DNA of 64,000 nt, from NCBI RefSeq assembly GCF_017355965.1, contig NZ_JAFIQW010000001.1:658987-722986 (forward strand), read 5' to 3'. The translations under genes were made by a program, and so were the position numbers. Numbering within the stretch: the first letter of the stretch is position 1; each line of letters begins with the position of its first letter. The notes beneath the pieces were generated by a model that was given only the letters and a program-made list of their open reading frames with translations, was not told the DNA's origin and ran no database searches. Origin of the DNA: Desertivibrio insolitus (GTDB lineage: Bacteria > Actinomycetota > Actinomycetes > Actinomycetales > Microbacteriaceae). Below are positions 39,351-48,353 of this stretch, one piece after another.

Positions 39351-39686
39351 GTGGTTTCTTCCCTGCCAGATCGGCCGGCGACGGACTTCACGCCCGTCGC
39401 CCAGTCCGAGGAATTCCGTTCGCTGAAGAGGAGCCATCGGAGCTTCGTGCTCCCCCTCTCGGTCGCGTTCCTCGTCTGGTACTTCGCCTACGTGCTGCTG
39501 GCGGCGTACGCGCACGACTTCATGGCGACGCCCGTGTTCGGCTCGGTGAACGTCGGGCTGCTGCTCGGGCTCGCGCAGTTCGTGACGACGTTCGCCATCA
39601 CGATGGGCTACGTCGCCTTCGCGAACCGCAGGCTCGATCCCGCGGCGACCCGGATCCGTGAGCGTCTCGAGGGGGAGGGCAAGTGA
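39351..39686 (+). CDS. DUF485 family protein
   Basis: A 111-residue membrane protein with two helices (FVLPLSVAFLVWYFAYVLLAA and LGLAQFVTTFAITMGYVAF) and the DUF485 motif FRSLKRSHRSFVLP. Partner of ActP-type acetate/glycolate symporters, always just upstream; exact role unclear. GTG 39351 has GAGGAGG 6 nt upstream and is preferred over ATG 39327. Its stop overlaps the actP start (GTGA). Confidence 0.88.
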   Translation: MVSSLPDRPATDFTPVAQSEEFRSLKRSHRSFVLPLSVAFLVWYFAYVLLAAYAHDFMATPVFGSVNVGLLLGLAQFVTTFAITMGYVAFANRRLDPAATRIRERLEGEGK

Positions 39687-41293
39687 GCGCGACCCTCGCT
39701 GCCGCCGCGACCACGGTGGAGACCAACCCGATCCTGAACATCTCGATCTTCGGGGCGTTCGTGCTCGTGACGATGATCATCGTCATCCGGGCCTCGCGGA
39801 ACAACCGCTCCGCCGCCGACTACTACGCCGCCGGGCGCTCCTTCACGGGGCCGCAGAACGGCTTCGCCATCGCGGGCGACTACCTCTCCGCGGCGTCGTT
39901 CCTCGGCATCTGCGGCGCGATCGCGGTCAACGGGTACGACGGCTTCCTGTACTCCATCGGCTTCCTCGTGGCGTGGCTCGTGGCCCTGCTGCTCGTCGCC
40001 GAGCTCATGCGCAACACCGGCCGCTTCACGATGGCCGACGTGCTGTCGTTCCGGCTCAAGCAGCGCCCGGTGCGCATGGCCGCCGCGATCACCACCCTCG
40101 CGGTGTGCTTCTTCTACCTGCTCGCCCAGATGGCGGGTGCCGGCGGGCTCGTCTCGCTGCTGCTCGGCATCGAGGAGCGCATCGGCCAGTCCGTCGTCAT
40201 CGCCGTCGTCGGCATCCTGATGATCGTCTACGTGCTCATCGGCGGCATGAAGGGCACGACCTGGGTGCAGATCGTGAAGGCGTTCCTGCTGATCGGCGGC
40301 GCCGCGATCATGACCGTGTGGGTGCTCGTGATCCACGGGTTCGACTTCTCGCAGCTGCTGGATGCCGCGGTCGCCAACTCCCCCGCCGGCGAGCAGGTGC
40401 TCGAGCCGGGGCTGCAGTACGGCGCGAACCCGGCCGACTTCGTCTCGCTGGCCCTCGCACTCGTGCTCGGCACGGCGGGCCTGCCGCACGTGCTCATGCG
40501 CTTCTACACGGTGCCGACGGCGCGCGAGGCGCGGCGGAGCGTCGTGTGGGCGATCTGGCTGATAGGCATCTTCTACCTGTTCACGCTCGTGCTCGGCTAC
40601 GGCGCCGGCGCGCTCGTCGGCGCGGAGACCATCACCGCGGCGCCCGGCGGCGTCAACTCCGCCGCCCCGCTGCTCGCGCTCGTGCTCGGTGGGCCCGTGC
40701 TGCTCGGCATCATCTCGGCGGTCGCGTTCGCGACGATCCTCGCCGTCGTCGCCGGCCTCACGATCACCGCGGCGGCGTCGTTCTCGCACGACATCTACGC
40801 GAGCGTGATCAAGCGCGGCAAGACCACCGAGGGCGCGGAGGTGAAGGTCGCGCGCCGCACGGTCGTCATCATCGGCGTCGTCGCGATCCTCGGCGGCATC
40901 GGCGCCCAGGGGCAGAACGTCGCGTTCCTCGTGGCGCTCGCGTTCGCGGTCGCCGCGAGCGCGAACCTGCCGACGATCCTGTTCTCGCTGTTCTGGTCGC
41001 GCTTCACCACCCGCGGCGCCGTGTGGAGCATGTACGGCGGACTGGGCACGACGATCGTCCTGATCGTCTTCTCGCCGGTGTTCTCGGGCACTCCGACGTC
41101 GATCTTCGGCGAGAGCGTCGACTTCTCGTGGTTCCCGCTGAGCAACCCGGGGCTCGTCTCGATCCCGGTGGGCTTCGCGCTCGCGATCATCGGGTCGCTG
41201 ACCTCGCGTGAGAAGGAGGACCCGAAGCTCGCCGCCGAGATGGAGGTGCGCTCGCTCACCGGCCACGGAGCCGAGAAGGCGACGGCCCACTAG
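39683..41293 (+). CDS. actP: cation/acetate symporter
   Basis: A 536-residue sodium:solute symporter family (SSS) protein with about 13 hydrophobic helices. Diagnostic stretches are YYAAGRSFTGPQNGFAIAGD, GAGGLVSLLLG, GGMKGTTWVQIVKAFLL and GTAGLPHVLMRFYTVP. It imports acetate, or a related short acid, with a cation. The GTG start overlaps the DUF485 gene. A 17-bp perfect hairpin follows. The C-terminal tail is charged (EKEDPKLAAEMEVR). Confidence 0.93.
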   Translation: MSATLAAAATTVETNPILNISIFGAFVLVTMIIVIRASRNNRSAADYYAAGRSFTGPQNGFAIAGDYLSAASFLGICGAIAVNGYDGFLYSIGFLVAWLVALLLVAELMRNTGRFTMADVLSFRLKQRPVRMAAAITTLAVCFFYLLAQMAGAGGLVSLLLGIEERIGQSVVIAVVGILMIVYVLIGGMKGTTWVQIVKAFLLIGGAAIMTVWVLVIHGFDFSQLLDAAVANSPAGEQVLEPGLQYGANPADFVSLALALVLGTAGLPHVLMRFYTVPTAREARRSVVWAIWLIGIFYLFTLVLGYGAGALVGAETITAAPGGVNSAAPLLALVLGGPVLLGIISAVAFATILAVVAGLTITAAASFSHDIYASVIKRGKTTEGAEVKVARRTVVIIGVVAILGGIGAQGQNVAFLVALAFAVAASANLPTILFSLFWSRFTTRGAVWSMYGGLGTTIVLIVFSPVFSGTPTSIFGESVDFSWFPLSNPGLVSIPVGFALAIIGSLTSREKEDPKLAAEMEVRSLTGHGAEKATAH

Positions 41294-41303
41294 CGGCACG
41301 CAC

Positions 41304-41355
41304 GAAGAGGGGCGGATGCCTCGGGGCCTGCGCCCTGGGGCATCCGCCCCTCTTC
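41304..41355 (+). terminator. actP terminator hairpin
   Basis: A perfect 17-bp stem (41304-41320 with 41339-41355), 10 bp past the actP stop. It carries GGATGCC/GGCATCC at the loop side. Confidence 0.8.
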
Positions 41356-41574
41356 CGTTCGTACTGGGCGCCTCGGTGCGGGGCACTCCACGCGCCCGGG
41401 CGCCGGGGCTTCGGCGCTCACGCAGCCGCTGCATCACAAGGAGCGCACTCGCTCCTGAGGTGCGCACTCCTTACTGAGCACCTCGGCAGCAGGTGCGCAA
41501 CTCGCGCCCGGCTGTGAGTGGTCAAGCCGCCGGTGAATGGCGCCTCTCGCGTCGCCCCACTCACCGCTGCGTTA
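41356..41574. other. intergenic region before the 32-bp array
   Basis: No gene seen. It contains repeated variants of GGTGCGCAACTC (41408-41510) and, at 41514-41523, an inverted copy of the array word GCCACTCA. Together with the array and two terminators it fills the 491-bp gap between actP and rplQ. Confidence 0.55.
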
Positions 41575-41738
41575 GCCACTCACCCGCGGATGACCCCGCT
41601 GCGGCGGCCACTCACGCGCGAATGCCACCGCTGCGTTGGCCACTCAAACGAGGATGACCCCACTGCGGCGGCCACTTAGCCGCGCATGACCCCCCCTGCC
41701 TTGGCGGCCACTTACACGCAGGTGACCCCGGAAACGAC
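41575..41738. repeat. 32-bp tandem array downstream of rplQ
   Basis: Units start at 41575, 41607, 41639, 41671 and 41707, so the period is 32, 32, 32, then 36. Each begins GCCACTYA and contains a (G)AATGACCCC/GGATGACCCC-like word and CTGCGGCG or CTGCGTTG. Variation is spread through the unit; there are no conserved-repeat/unique-spacer blocks, so it is not CRISPR. The last unit runs into GGAAACGACGAAG, the tail of the rplQ terminator, which also follows the groES array. Confidence 0.8.
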
Positions 41739-41769
41739 GAAGACCCCGCCCTGACGGACGGGGTCTTCG
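41738..41769 (-). terminator. rplQ terminator hairpin
   Basis: A perfect 11-bp stem (41738-41748 with 41759-41769), 16 bp past the rplQ stop. Minus-strand tail TCGTTTCC, the same as after groES. Confidence 0.8.
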
Positions 41770-41784
41770 CACGAAGGGAACGAG

Positions 41785-42381
41785 TTACTTCTCGTCGGCG
41801 GCCTTCTCGGCGTCGGTCGCGCCCTCACCGATGGCGTCGTCGACGGCGGCCTCGTCCTCGGTCACGACCTCCTCGGCCGGAGCCTCGGTCGTGTCAGCGG
41901 CGGCGCCCTCGTCGACGGCGGTCTCCTCGGCGGGAGCCTCCTCGACCGGAGCCTCGGCCACCGGGGCGGCAGCGGCCGGAGCGGCGGCAGCGGCCGAGCC
42001 CGACTTCTTCGCCTTCGGGGTCACGGGCTCGAGCACGAGCTCGATGACGGCCATGGGGGCGTTGTCGCCCTTGCGGAAGCCCGTCTTCGTGATGCGGGTG
42101 TAGCCACCCTCGCGGTTCTCGACCAGCGGCGCGATCTCGGTGAAGAGCTCGTGCACGACGGTCTTGTCGCTGATGATGCTCAGCACCCGGCGGCGGGCGT
42201 GCAGGTCGCCGCGCTTGGCGAAGGTGATGAGGCGCTCGGCCAGCGGACGGAGGCGCTTCGCCTTCGTCTCGGTGGTCTGGATGCTGCGGTGCGTGAACAG
42301 CGCCGCGGCGAGGTTGGCGAGCAGGAGGCGCTCGTGCGCCGGTCCGCCTCCGAGGCGGGGGCCCTTGGTCGGCTTAGGCAT
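41785..42381 (-). CDS. rplQ: 50S ribosomal protein L17
   Basis: Large-subunit protein near the exit tunnel. The L17 fold is residues 1-125 ([41 protein letters not shown]). It is extended by about 70 Ala/Glu/Pro-rich residues, giving 198 instead of about 125. The tail is acidic and probably disordered. Last gene of the alpha operon; truA is not behind it. Confidence 0.96.
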   Translation of the reverse strand: MPKPTKGPRLGGGPAHERLLLANLAAALFTHRSIQTTETKAKRLRPLAERLITFAKRGDLHARRRVLSIISDKTVVHELFTEIAPLVENREGGYTRITKTGFRKGDNAPMAVIELVLEPVTPKAKKSGSAAAAAPAAAAPVAEAPVEEAPAEETAVDEGAAADTTEAPAEEVVTEDEAAVDDAIGEGATDAEKAADEK

Positions 42382-42432
42382 GGGTCAGTTCTCCAGGTTC
42401 AGAATTCGGCGAGCTGTCGATGACGACGAGGC

Positions 42433-43425
42433 TCAGTTGCTGTTGTCGTCGTCGTAGGCGCTGTAGAAGTGGGCGCCGTCGAAGCCAGGAACGGTGTCCT
42501 TGAGCGACAGGCCCATCTCGACGAGCTTGTCCTTGACCTCGTCGACGGACTTCTGGCCGAAGTTGCGGATGTTCATGAGCTGCGTCTCCGAGAGGGCGAC
42601 GAGCTCGGACACCGTGTTGATGCCCTCGCGCTTGAGGCAGTTGTAGCTGCGCACCGAGAGGTCGAGGTCCTCGATGGGCATGCTCAGCTCGCTCGAGAGC
42701 ACGGCGTCGACCGGCGCGGGGCCGATCTCGATGCCCTCGGCGGCGCTGTTGAGCTCACGGGCGAGACCGAACAGCTCGACGAGCGTCTTACCGGCCGACG
42801 CGATGGCGTCGCGCGGGGTGATGGCCGGCTTGGTCTCGACGTCGACGACGAGGCGGTCGAAGTCGGTGCGCTCACCGGCACGGGTGGCCTCGACGCGGTA
42901 GGTGACCTTGAGCACGGGCGAGTAGATCGAGTCGACCGGGATCTGGCCGGCCTCGCTGAACTCGCTGCGGTTCTGGGTCGCCGAGACGTAGCCGCGGCCG
43001 CGCTCGATGGTGAGCTCGAGCTCGAACTTGGCCTTGTCGTTGAGCGTCGCGATGACGAGATCCGGGTTGTGGATCTCCACACCGGCGGGCGCCGAGATAT
43101 CGGCGGCCGTGACCTCGCCAGCACCCGTCTTGCGCAGGTAGGCGGTGATCGGCTCGTCGTGCTCGCTCGAGACGACCAGGTTCTTGATGTTGAGGATGAT
43201 CTCGGTGACGTCCTCCTTGACCCCGGGGATCGTCGAGAACTCGTGCAGCACGCCGTCGATGCGAATGCTCGTCACGGCGGCGCCGGGGATGGAGGAGAGG
43301 AGGGTGCGGCGGAGGGAGTTGCCGAGGGTGTACCCGAATCCGGGCTCGAGCGGCTCGATGACGAACCGCGAGCGGAACTCGGAGATGTTCTCCTCGGTCA
43401 GAGTGGGGCGCTGTGCGATGAGCAC
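42433..43425 (-). CDS. rpoA: RNA polymerase subunit alpha
   Basis: Assembles the polymerase and binds activators and UP elements. 330 residues: the dimerisation domain ([22 protein letters not shown] onward, split: [25 protein letters not shown]) and the C-terminal domain ([31 protein letters not shown]). GTG start. Upstream, rpsD is missing between rpsK and rpoA. The C-terminus is acidic (YDDDNSN). Confidence 0.97.
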   Translation of the reverse strand: MLIAQRPTLTEENISEFRSRFVIEPLEPGFGYTLGNSLRRTLLSSIPGAAVTSIRIDGVLHEFSTIPGVKEDVTEIILNIKNLVVSSEHDEPITAYLRKTGAGEVTAADISAPAGVEIHNPDLVIATLNDKAKFELELTIERGRGYVSATQNRSEFSEAGQIPVDSIYSPVLKVTYRVEATRAGERTDFDRLVVDVETKPAITPRDAIASAGKTLVELFGLARELNSAAEGIEIGPAPVDAVLSSELSMPIEDLDLSVRSYNCLKREGINTVSELVALSETQLMNIRNFGQKSVDEVKDKLVEMGLSLKDTVPGFDGAHFYSAYDDDNSN

Positions 43426-43442
43426 GTTTATTCCTTTCGGCG

Positions 43443-43464
43443 GAGCGTCCGCTATATGACGCTC
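43443..43464 (-). promoter_or_regulatory. inverted repeat with a -10-like loop upstream of rpoA
   Basis: GAGCGTC (43443-43449) and GACGCTC (43458-43464) flank an 8-bp centre that reads TATAGC-like on the minus strand. It could be a promoter for rpoA-rplQ, or an mRNA hairpin. Confidence 0.4.
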
Positions 43465-43528
43465 GGGCGAGGTAGGCGGGTGGAGGGTCCGCCGTGTTGA
43501 GTTGCGAAGGATCGAGAGCGAGCGGATG

Positions 43529-43558
43529 CCCCGGGGCGCCTCAGCGGCGCTCCCGGGG
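43529..43558 (-). terminator. hairpin between rpsK and rpoA
   Basis: A GC-rich stem (CCCCGGGG-CGCC with GGCG-CCCGGGG, one bulge), 17-46 bp past the rpsK stop. It could attenuate transcription into rpoA. rpsD would normally be here. Confidence 0.5.
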
Positions 43559-43574
43559 CCTCCTCACACGTGCG

Positions 43575-43976
43575 TCAGACGCGGCGGCGCTTCGGCGGGC
43601 GGCACCCGTTGTGCGCCTGCGGGGTCACGTCGTTGATCGAGCCGACCTCGAGGCCGGCGGCCTGCAGCGAGCGGATCGCGGTCTCTCGTCCCGAGCCCGG
43701 GCCCTTGACGAAGACGTCGACCTTCTTCATGCCGTGCTCCTGCGCCTGGCGGGCGGCGGACTCGGCGGCGAGCTGAGCGGCGAACGGGGTCGACTTGCGC
43801 GAGCCCTTGAAGCCGACTCCACCCGACGAGGCCCAGCTGACGACGGCGCCGCTGGGGTCGGTGATCGAGACGATCGTGTTGTTGAACGTCGACTTGATGT
43901 GGGCCTGGCCCACTGCGATGTTCTTCTTCTCCTTGCGACGGGGCTTGCGCCCGGCAGCCGCCTTAGGGGTAGCCAT
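43575..43976 (-). CDS. rpsK: 30S ribosomal protein S11
   Basis: Platform protein of the small subunit, 133 residues. [40 protein letters not shown] and the basic end CRPPKRRRV are characteristic. It follows rpsM by 45 bp and precedes rpoA at 149 bp, with no rpsD between. Confidence 0.97.
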   Translation of the reverse strand: MATPKAAAGRKPRRKEKKNIAVGQAHIKSTFNNTIVSITDPSGAVVSWASSGGVGFKGSRKSTPFAAQLAAESAARQAQEHGMKKVDVFVKGPGSGRETAIRSLQAAGLEVGSINDVTPQAHNGCRPPKRRRV

Positions 43977-44021
43977 ATGTGTTCTCCTGAATCGATGGCG
44001 CCGGTTCCCCGGCGACGGCTG

Positions 44022-44402
44022 CTACTTGCGGCCGGCCTTCTTCTTGCCGGCGACGGTGCGCTTCGGGCCCTTGCGGGTACGAGCGTTGGTCTTCGTGCGC
44101 TGACCGCGCACCGGGAGGCCGCGACGGTGGCGCAGGCCCTCGTAGCTGCCGATCTCGACCTTGCGGCGGATGTCGGCGGCGACCTCGCGGCGGAGGTCAC
44201 CCTCCACCTTGTAGTTGCCCTCGATGTGGTCGCGGAGGGCGACGAGCTGGTCGTCGGTGAGGTCCCGCACGCGGGTGTCTCCGCTGATGCCGGTCTCGGC
44301 GAGGGTCTGGAGGGCGCGGGTGCGGCCGACTCCGTAGATGTACGTCAGTGCGATCTCGACGCGCTTCTCGCGCGGGATGTCGACTCCTGCTAGACGAGCC
44401 AT
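44022..44402 (-). CDS. rpsM: 30S ribosomal protein S13
   Basis: Subunit head protein at the inter-subunit bridge, 126 residues. [46 protein letters not shown] and the Lys-rich end are typical (family about 120). Confidence 0.97.
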   Translation of the reverse strand: MARLAGVDIPREKRVEIALTYIYGVGRTRALQTLAETGISGDTRVRDLTDDQLVALRDHIEGNYKVEGDLRREVAADIRRKVEIGSYEGLRHRRGLPVRGQRTKTNARTRKGPKRTVAGKKKAGRK

Positions 44403-44560
44403 TCTGGCTACTCCTGTCGGAATGCGAAGGTGTGGAGCAGCACCGGTGCCCGGGCCTTCGTCCCGAGGTGTCCGCCACTCGCGTGGGTTCTGGTGCTGCC
44501 TGTTCTATTGAGTTGTCGGCCGGAGCCGCAGACGGATGCGCCCCGCGAGGGGCGCGGCCG

Positions 44561-44677
44561 TCAACCCTGGCGCTGCTTGTGGCGCGGGTTGCTGCTGCAG
44601 ATGACCATGACCCGGCCGTTGCGGCGGATCACCTTGCAGTGCTCGCAGATGCGCTTGACGCTGGGGTTGACCTTCAT
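44561..44677 (-). CDS. rpmJ: 50S ribosomal protein L36
   Basis: A 38-residue protein: [16 protein letters not shown] and [20 protein letters not shown]. The CxxC...C...H zinc ligand set is intact (the zinc-binding form). ATG at 44677. It lies between infA and rpsM, as usual. It is too short to appear in most automated calls. Confidence 0.96.
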   Translation of the reverse strand: MKVNPSVKRICEHCKVIRRNGRVMVICSSNPRHKQRQG

Positions 44678-44745
44678 GTTCGTTCCTTTTGTTCGCTGGC
44701 CTCGTGCCGACGGGGTGCCGCCGGCCGTTCCTTATCCAGCGGTCG

Positions 44746-44967
44746 TCACTTGTAGCGGTAGACGATCCGGCCGCGGGTCAGGTCGTAGGGGCTCAGTTCC
44801 ACGATCACGCGGTCTTCGGGGAGGATGCGGATGTAGTGCTGCCGCATCTTGCCGGAGATGTGAGCGAGAACCTTGTGTCCGTTGGTCAGCTCAACGCGGA
44901 ACATCGCGTTGGGGAGAGCCTCGAGCACAGACCCTTCGATCTCGATGACGCCGTCTTTCTTGGCCAT
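44746..44967 (-). CDS. infA: translation initiation factor IF-1
   Basis: A 73-residue OB-fold factor at the A site of 30S. It starts [12 protein letters not shown] and contains [20 protein letters not shown] and [21 protein letters not shown]. The longer upstream frame is rejected; the ATG matches the family exactly. It leads the rpmJ-rpsM-rpsK-rpoA-rplQ unit and is divergent from acyP. Confidence 0.97.
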   Translation of the reverse strand: MAKKDGVIEIEGSVLEALPNAMFRVELTNGHKVLAHISGKMRQHYIRILPEDRVIVELSPYDLTRGRIVYRYK

Positions 44968-45103
44968 AGCCTCACTGTCGCTAGAAATGCTCGACCGACT
45001 GGTCGTGCGGATGGATTTTCGGTGCAGATGGCAGGCGGATGCCGCGCCGGGAACACCAACGAGCAATCCTAGGTCATTGCCGGGCGTTTCGCCACCGCTC
45101 GCC

Positions 45104-45109
45104 TATACT
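45104..45109 (+). promoter_or_regulatory. TATACT box between infA and acyP
   Basis: The strongest -10-like hexamer in the 217-bp divergent gap. In the other direction, TATAGG (45107-45102) with TCGACG 18 bp away may drive infA. Direction unresolved. Confidence 0.35.
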
Positions 45110-45172
45110 CCCTTCACCCGCCGGACGTCGAGCCTCGCGGAGACACGGGTTCCCGCGGCCGGAGCACTCCGC

Positions 45173-45178
45173 TAGCGT
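45173..45178 (+). promoter_or_regulatory. -10 box of acyP (leaderless)
   Basis: TAGCGT, 6 nt before the GTG at 45185. Confidence 0.45.
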
Positions 45179-45184
45179 CGCAGC

Positions 45185-45460
45185 GTGCCCGTCATCCGTT
45201 CCCGCTTCCTCGTGCACGGCCGCGTGCAGGGCGTCGGCTTCCGGTTCTCGACCGAGGCGGAGGCCGCCCGGCTCGGCCTGGCGGGCCACGCCCGCAACCT
45301 GCCCGACGGCACCGTCGAGGTCGAGGCCGAGGGCGACGAGGCGGCGGTCGGACGGCTCGCGGAGTTCCTCGCCGAGGGTCCGCGGGGCGCGCGGGTGGAC
45401 TCGGTCGACCGCGAGGCGATGACGCCGACCGGCGGAACGGCCTTCCGGATCCGGCGCTGA
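45185..45460 (+). CDS. acyP: acylphosphatase
   Basis: A 91-residue hydrolase of carboxyl-phosphate bonds. The active-site Arg/Asn set is visible: VHGRVQGVGFRFST (Arg near 23) and GHARNLPDGTVEVEAEG (Asn near 41). Single gene, plus strand, inside an otherwise minus-strand superoperon, convergent with map (5 bp apart). GTG start supported by TAGCGT 6 nt upstream. Confidence 0.93.
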   Translation: MPVIRSRFLVHGRVQGVGFRFSTEAEAARLGLAGHARNLPDGTVEVEAEGDEAAVGRLAEFLAEGPRGARVDSVDREAMTPTGGTAFRIRR

Positions 45461-45465
45461 ACCGG

Positions 45466-46293
45466 TCAGGGGATCGGGACGGGGACGACGCCGAAGGCGG
45501 CGAGGCCAGCGGCTCCCCCGTCGGCCGCCGTGGTCACCCAGATGCCGTCGGCGTGCACGGCGACGGAGTGCTCCCAGTGCGCGGCGGCGCTGCCGTCGGT
45601 GGTCGAGACGGTCCAGCCGTCGTCGGCGACGACGGTCTCGATGGTGCCGAGCGTGACCATGGGCTCGATCGCGAGCACGAGACCCGGCGCGACGCGGGGT
45701 CCCGCGGGACGGGTTGCGTAGTTGAACACGGTCGGCGCCTCGTGCATCGAACGGCCGATGCCGTGCCCGGTGTACTCCTCGAGGATGCCGTAGGCGCCCC
45801 GGTCGCGGATCGCGTCCTCGATCGCCTCGCCGACCTCGCCGACGTGCCGGGCGGAGGCGAGCGCAGCGATGCCCGACCAGAGGGCGTGCTCGGTCACGTC
45901 GCTGAGGGTGCGGCGCTCGGTCACGACGTCCGGTCGCGAGGGGTCGTCGAGCACGACGGTGAACGCGCTGTCGCCGTTCCAGCCACCGACGTCGGCGCCG
46001 CTGTCGACCGAGACGATGTCACCGGGCTGCAGCAGACGCTCCCCCGGCATCCCGTGCACGACCTCGTCGTTCACCGAGACGCAGATCGTGTGCCGGTACC
46101 CCGGCACCTTCTGGAAGTTCGACTCGCCGCCGCCCTCGCGGATGGTGCGGTTCGCGATCGCGTCGAGCTCGAGCGTGGAGATCCCGGGCCGGATCGCTTC
46201 GCGCACCGCGGCGAGCGAGGCCGCGGTGAGCAGCCCGGGCTCGCGCATCAGGCGCAGCTGCTCGGGCGTCTTGTACAGCGAGCGGCGGAACAT
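45466..46293 (-). CDS. map: methionine aminopeptidase, type I
   Basis: Removes N-terminal Met from new proteins. 275 residues with metal ligands in VDSGADVGGWNGDSAFT (Asp pair), GHGIGRSMHEAP (His) and AIEPMVTLG (Glu), and a further C-terminal Glu-His (HWEHSVAV). Here the second Asp of the first motif is in NGDSAF. It follows adk by 10 bp. Confidence 0.95.
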   Translation of the reverse strand: MFRRSLYKTPEQLRLMREPGLLTAASLAAVREAIRPGISTLELDAIANRTIREGGGESNFQKVPGYRHTICVSVNDEVVHGMPGERLLQPGDIVSVDSGADVGGWNGDSAFTVVLDDPSRPDVVTERRTLSDVTEHALWSGIAALASARHVGEVGEAIEDAIRDRGAYGILEEYTGHGIGRSMHEAPTVFNYATRPAGPRVAPGLVLAIEPMVTLGTIETVVADDGWTVSTTDGSAAAHWEHSVAVHADGIWVTTAADGGAAGLAAFGVVPVPIP

Positions 46294-46303
46294 GCCGGCC
46301 GCG

Positions 46304-46921
46304 TCAGGCGCGGGCGTCGGTGCGCGGAACGAGCCCGCGCTCCGAGAGCGCCGCGACGATGCGCTCGGTGACCTCGTCGATCTCGCCGAGGCCGTCGATC
46401 TTCACGAGGTCGCCGCGGCTCGAGTACAGGTCGATCAGCGGAGCCGTCTGCTGCGCGTACACGTCGAGGCGGTGCCGGACGACCTCTTCGGTGTCGTCCG
46501 TGCGGTTCTGCTCGACGGCGCGACGACGCAGGCGGGCCACCGTCTCGTCGGGGTCGGCGACGAGCTCCACGACCGCGTCGAGGGCGTTGCCGTGCTCGGC
46601 CAGCACCGAGTCGAGGTACTCGACCTGGGCGGCGGTGCGGGGGTAACCGTCGAGCAGGAAGCCGCCGTCGGTGTCCGCCTCGGAGAGGCGGTCCTTGATC
46701 AGCGCGTTCGTCACGTCGTCGGGCACGTTGTCGCCGGCGTCGATGTACCGCTTCGCGAGCAGACCGAGCTCGGTCTCGCCCTTGACGTTCGAGCGGAAGA
46801 TGTCACCCGTCGAGATCGCGGGCACGCCGTAGGCGGCCGAGAGGCGCACGGCCTGCGTGCCCTTGCCCGCGCCGGGCGGACCGATCAGGAGCAGGCGCAC
46901 GCCCGCGGTGGTGTCGTTCAT
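46304..46921 (-). CDS. adk: adenylate kinase
   Basis: Interconverts AMP + ATP with 2 ADP. 205 residues: P-loop GPPGAGKGTQ, STGDIFRSN, GFLLDGYPRT. The LID is the short form (RRRAVEQNRTDDTEE) without zinc Cys, as in actinobacteria. ATG overlaps the secY stop (ATGA). Confidence 0.96.
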   Translation of the reverse strand: MNDTTAGVRLLLIGPPGAGKGTQAVRLSAAYGVPAISTGDIFRSNVKGETELGLLAKRYIDAGDNVPDDVTNALIKDRLSEADTDGGFLLDGYPRTAAQVEYLDSVLAEHGNALDAVVELVADPDETVARLRRRAVEQNRTDDTEEVVRHRLDVYAQQTAPLIDLYSSRGDLVKIDGLGEIDEVTERIVAALSERGLVPRTDARA

Positions 46922-48246
46922 CGGAGGAGCCCCTCGTAGTGGCGCTGCTGCAGCTGCGAATCGATCTGCTTCACCGTCTCGAGGCCGACACCCACGATGA
47001 TGAGGATGCTCGCCCCGCCGAACGGGAAGTTCTGGTTCGCCTGCACCGTCGCGAGGGCGATGAGAGGGATCAGGGCGATGAGGCCCAGGTAGATGGAGCC
47101 GGGCAGCGTCACCCGGGTCAGCACGTAGTCGAGGTACTCCGCGGTCGGGCGACCCGCGCGGATGCCGGGGATGAAGCCGCCGTACTTCTTCATGTTGTCG
47201 GCGACCTCTTCGGGGTTGAAGGTGATCGCGACGTAGAAGTAGGTGAACCCGACGATCAGCAGGAAGTAGATCGCCATGTACAGCGGGTTGTCGCCCGTGG
47301 TCAGGTTGTTGCTGATCCAGGTGACCCACGGCGCCGGCTCGGAGCCGTCGGCGGGCTGGTTGAACTGCGCGATGAGCGCGGGCAGGTACAGCAGCGACGA
47401 GGCGAAGATGACGGGCACGACGCCGGCCATGTTCACCTTGATCGGGATGTAGGTGTTGTTGCCGCCATAGGTGCGGCGGCCGACCATGCGCTTGGCGTAC
47501 TGCACGGGCACGCGTCGCTGCGACTGCTCGACGAACACGACGGCGAGCATGATCAGCAGACCGAGGAGGATGACGAGCAGGAAGACCTGGAAGCCCTGGG
47601 CCTCCTGGATCGCCCACAGCGAGGCGGGGAACGTGGCCGCGATCGAGGTGAAGATCAGCAGCGACATGCCGTTGCCGACGCCGCGCTCGGTGATGAGCTC
47701 GCCGAGCCACATGATGAGGCCGGTGCCCGCCGTCATGGTGATGACCATGAGCAGGATGCCGTACCACTGCTGACCCTCGTTGGTGATCAGCGCGTTGCAT
47801 CCGACACCCGACGACTGCGGGAAGAGGGCGCCGCTGCGGGCGACGGTGATGAGGGTGGTGGACTGCAGCACACCGAGCGCGATCGTGAGGTAGCGCGTGT
47901 ACTGCGTCAGCTTGGCCTGGCCCGACTGGCCCTCCTTGTAGAGGGTCTCGAAGTGGGGGATGACCACGCGCAGCAGCTGCACGATGATCGACGCCGTGAT
48001 GTAGGGCATGATGCCCAGCGCGAAGACCGACAGCTGCAGCAGTGCACCGCCGGAGAAGAGGTTGACGAGCTCGTAGAGCCCGGAGGTGTTCGCGTTGCCC
48101 GCGAGGCAGCTCTGCACGTTGCGGTAGTCGACGAACGGCGCCGGGATGAGGGACCCCAGGCGGAAGATCGCGATGATGCCGAGCGTGAACCCGATCTTCC
48201 GACGCAGGTCAGGCGTGCGGAAGATCCGCGCTACGGCACGAAACAA
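46918..48246 (-). CDS. secY: protein translocase subunit SecY
   Basis: Membrane channel of the Sec system, 442 residues and ten helices. Landmarks are RTPDLRRKIGFTLGIIAIFR, ALGIMPYITASIIVQLL, and FGGASILIIVGVGLETV near the end. Start: a TTG at 48246 with AGGAGG 5 nt upstream matches the family N-terminus; an upstream ATG frame from 48297 would run into the hairpin region, so I reject it. It follows rplO after a 107-bp gap with two hairpins. Confidence 0.95.
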   Translation of the reverse strand: MFRAVARIFRTPDLRRKIGFTLGIIAIFRLGSLIPAPFVDYRNVQSCLAGNANTSGLYELVNLFSGGALLQLSVFALGIMPYITASIIVQLLRVVIPHFETLYKEGQSGQAKLTQYTRYLTIALGVLQSTTLITVARSGALFPQSSGVGCNALITNEGQQWYGILLMVITMTAGTGLIMWLGELITERGVGNGMSLLIFTSIAATFPASLWAIQEAQGFQVFLLVILLGLLIMLAVVFVEQSQRRVPVQYAKRMVGRRTYGGNNTYIPIKVNMAGVVPVIFASSLLYLPALIAQFNQPADGSEPAPWVTWISNNLTTGDNPLYMAIYFLLIVGFTYFYVAITFNPEEVADNMKKYGGFIPGIRAGRPTAEYLDYVLTRVTLPGSIYLGLIALIPLIALATVQANQNFPFGGASILIIVGVGLETVKQIDSQLQQRHYEGLLR

Positions 48247-48280
48247 CGTGGCCTCCTGAGAGTTTGGGGAAAAGAACGAT

Positions 48281-48347
48281 CGGGCGACTGCCGACACTCT
48301 ACGGTGCCGGCGGTCGCCCGACCGAATCGCCTACCCCCGTTAGGGGG
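48281..48347 (-). terminator. two hairpins between rplO and secY
   Basis: A stem CGGGCGAC/GTCGCCCG (48281-48288 with 48313-48320), extendable by G-U pairs, and a small CCCCC-GTTA-GGGGG stem (48334-48347). On the minus strand this lies right after the rplO stop and could act as an attenuator or processing site. Confidence 0.5.
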
Positions 48348-48353
48348 ACGGGC

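Noticed and set aside
41575-41738. Possible CRISPR array.
   Set aside because: The whole 32-bp unit repeats with scattered changes; there are no unique spacers and no cas genes.
46918-48297. SecY starting at ATG 48297.
   Set aside because: It adds 17 residues not found in SecY; TTG 48246 has AGGAGG at 5 nt.
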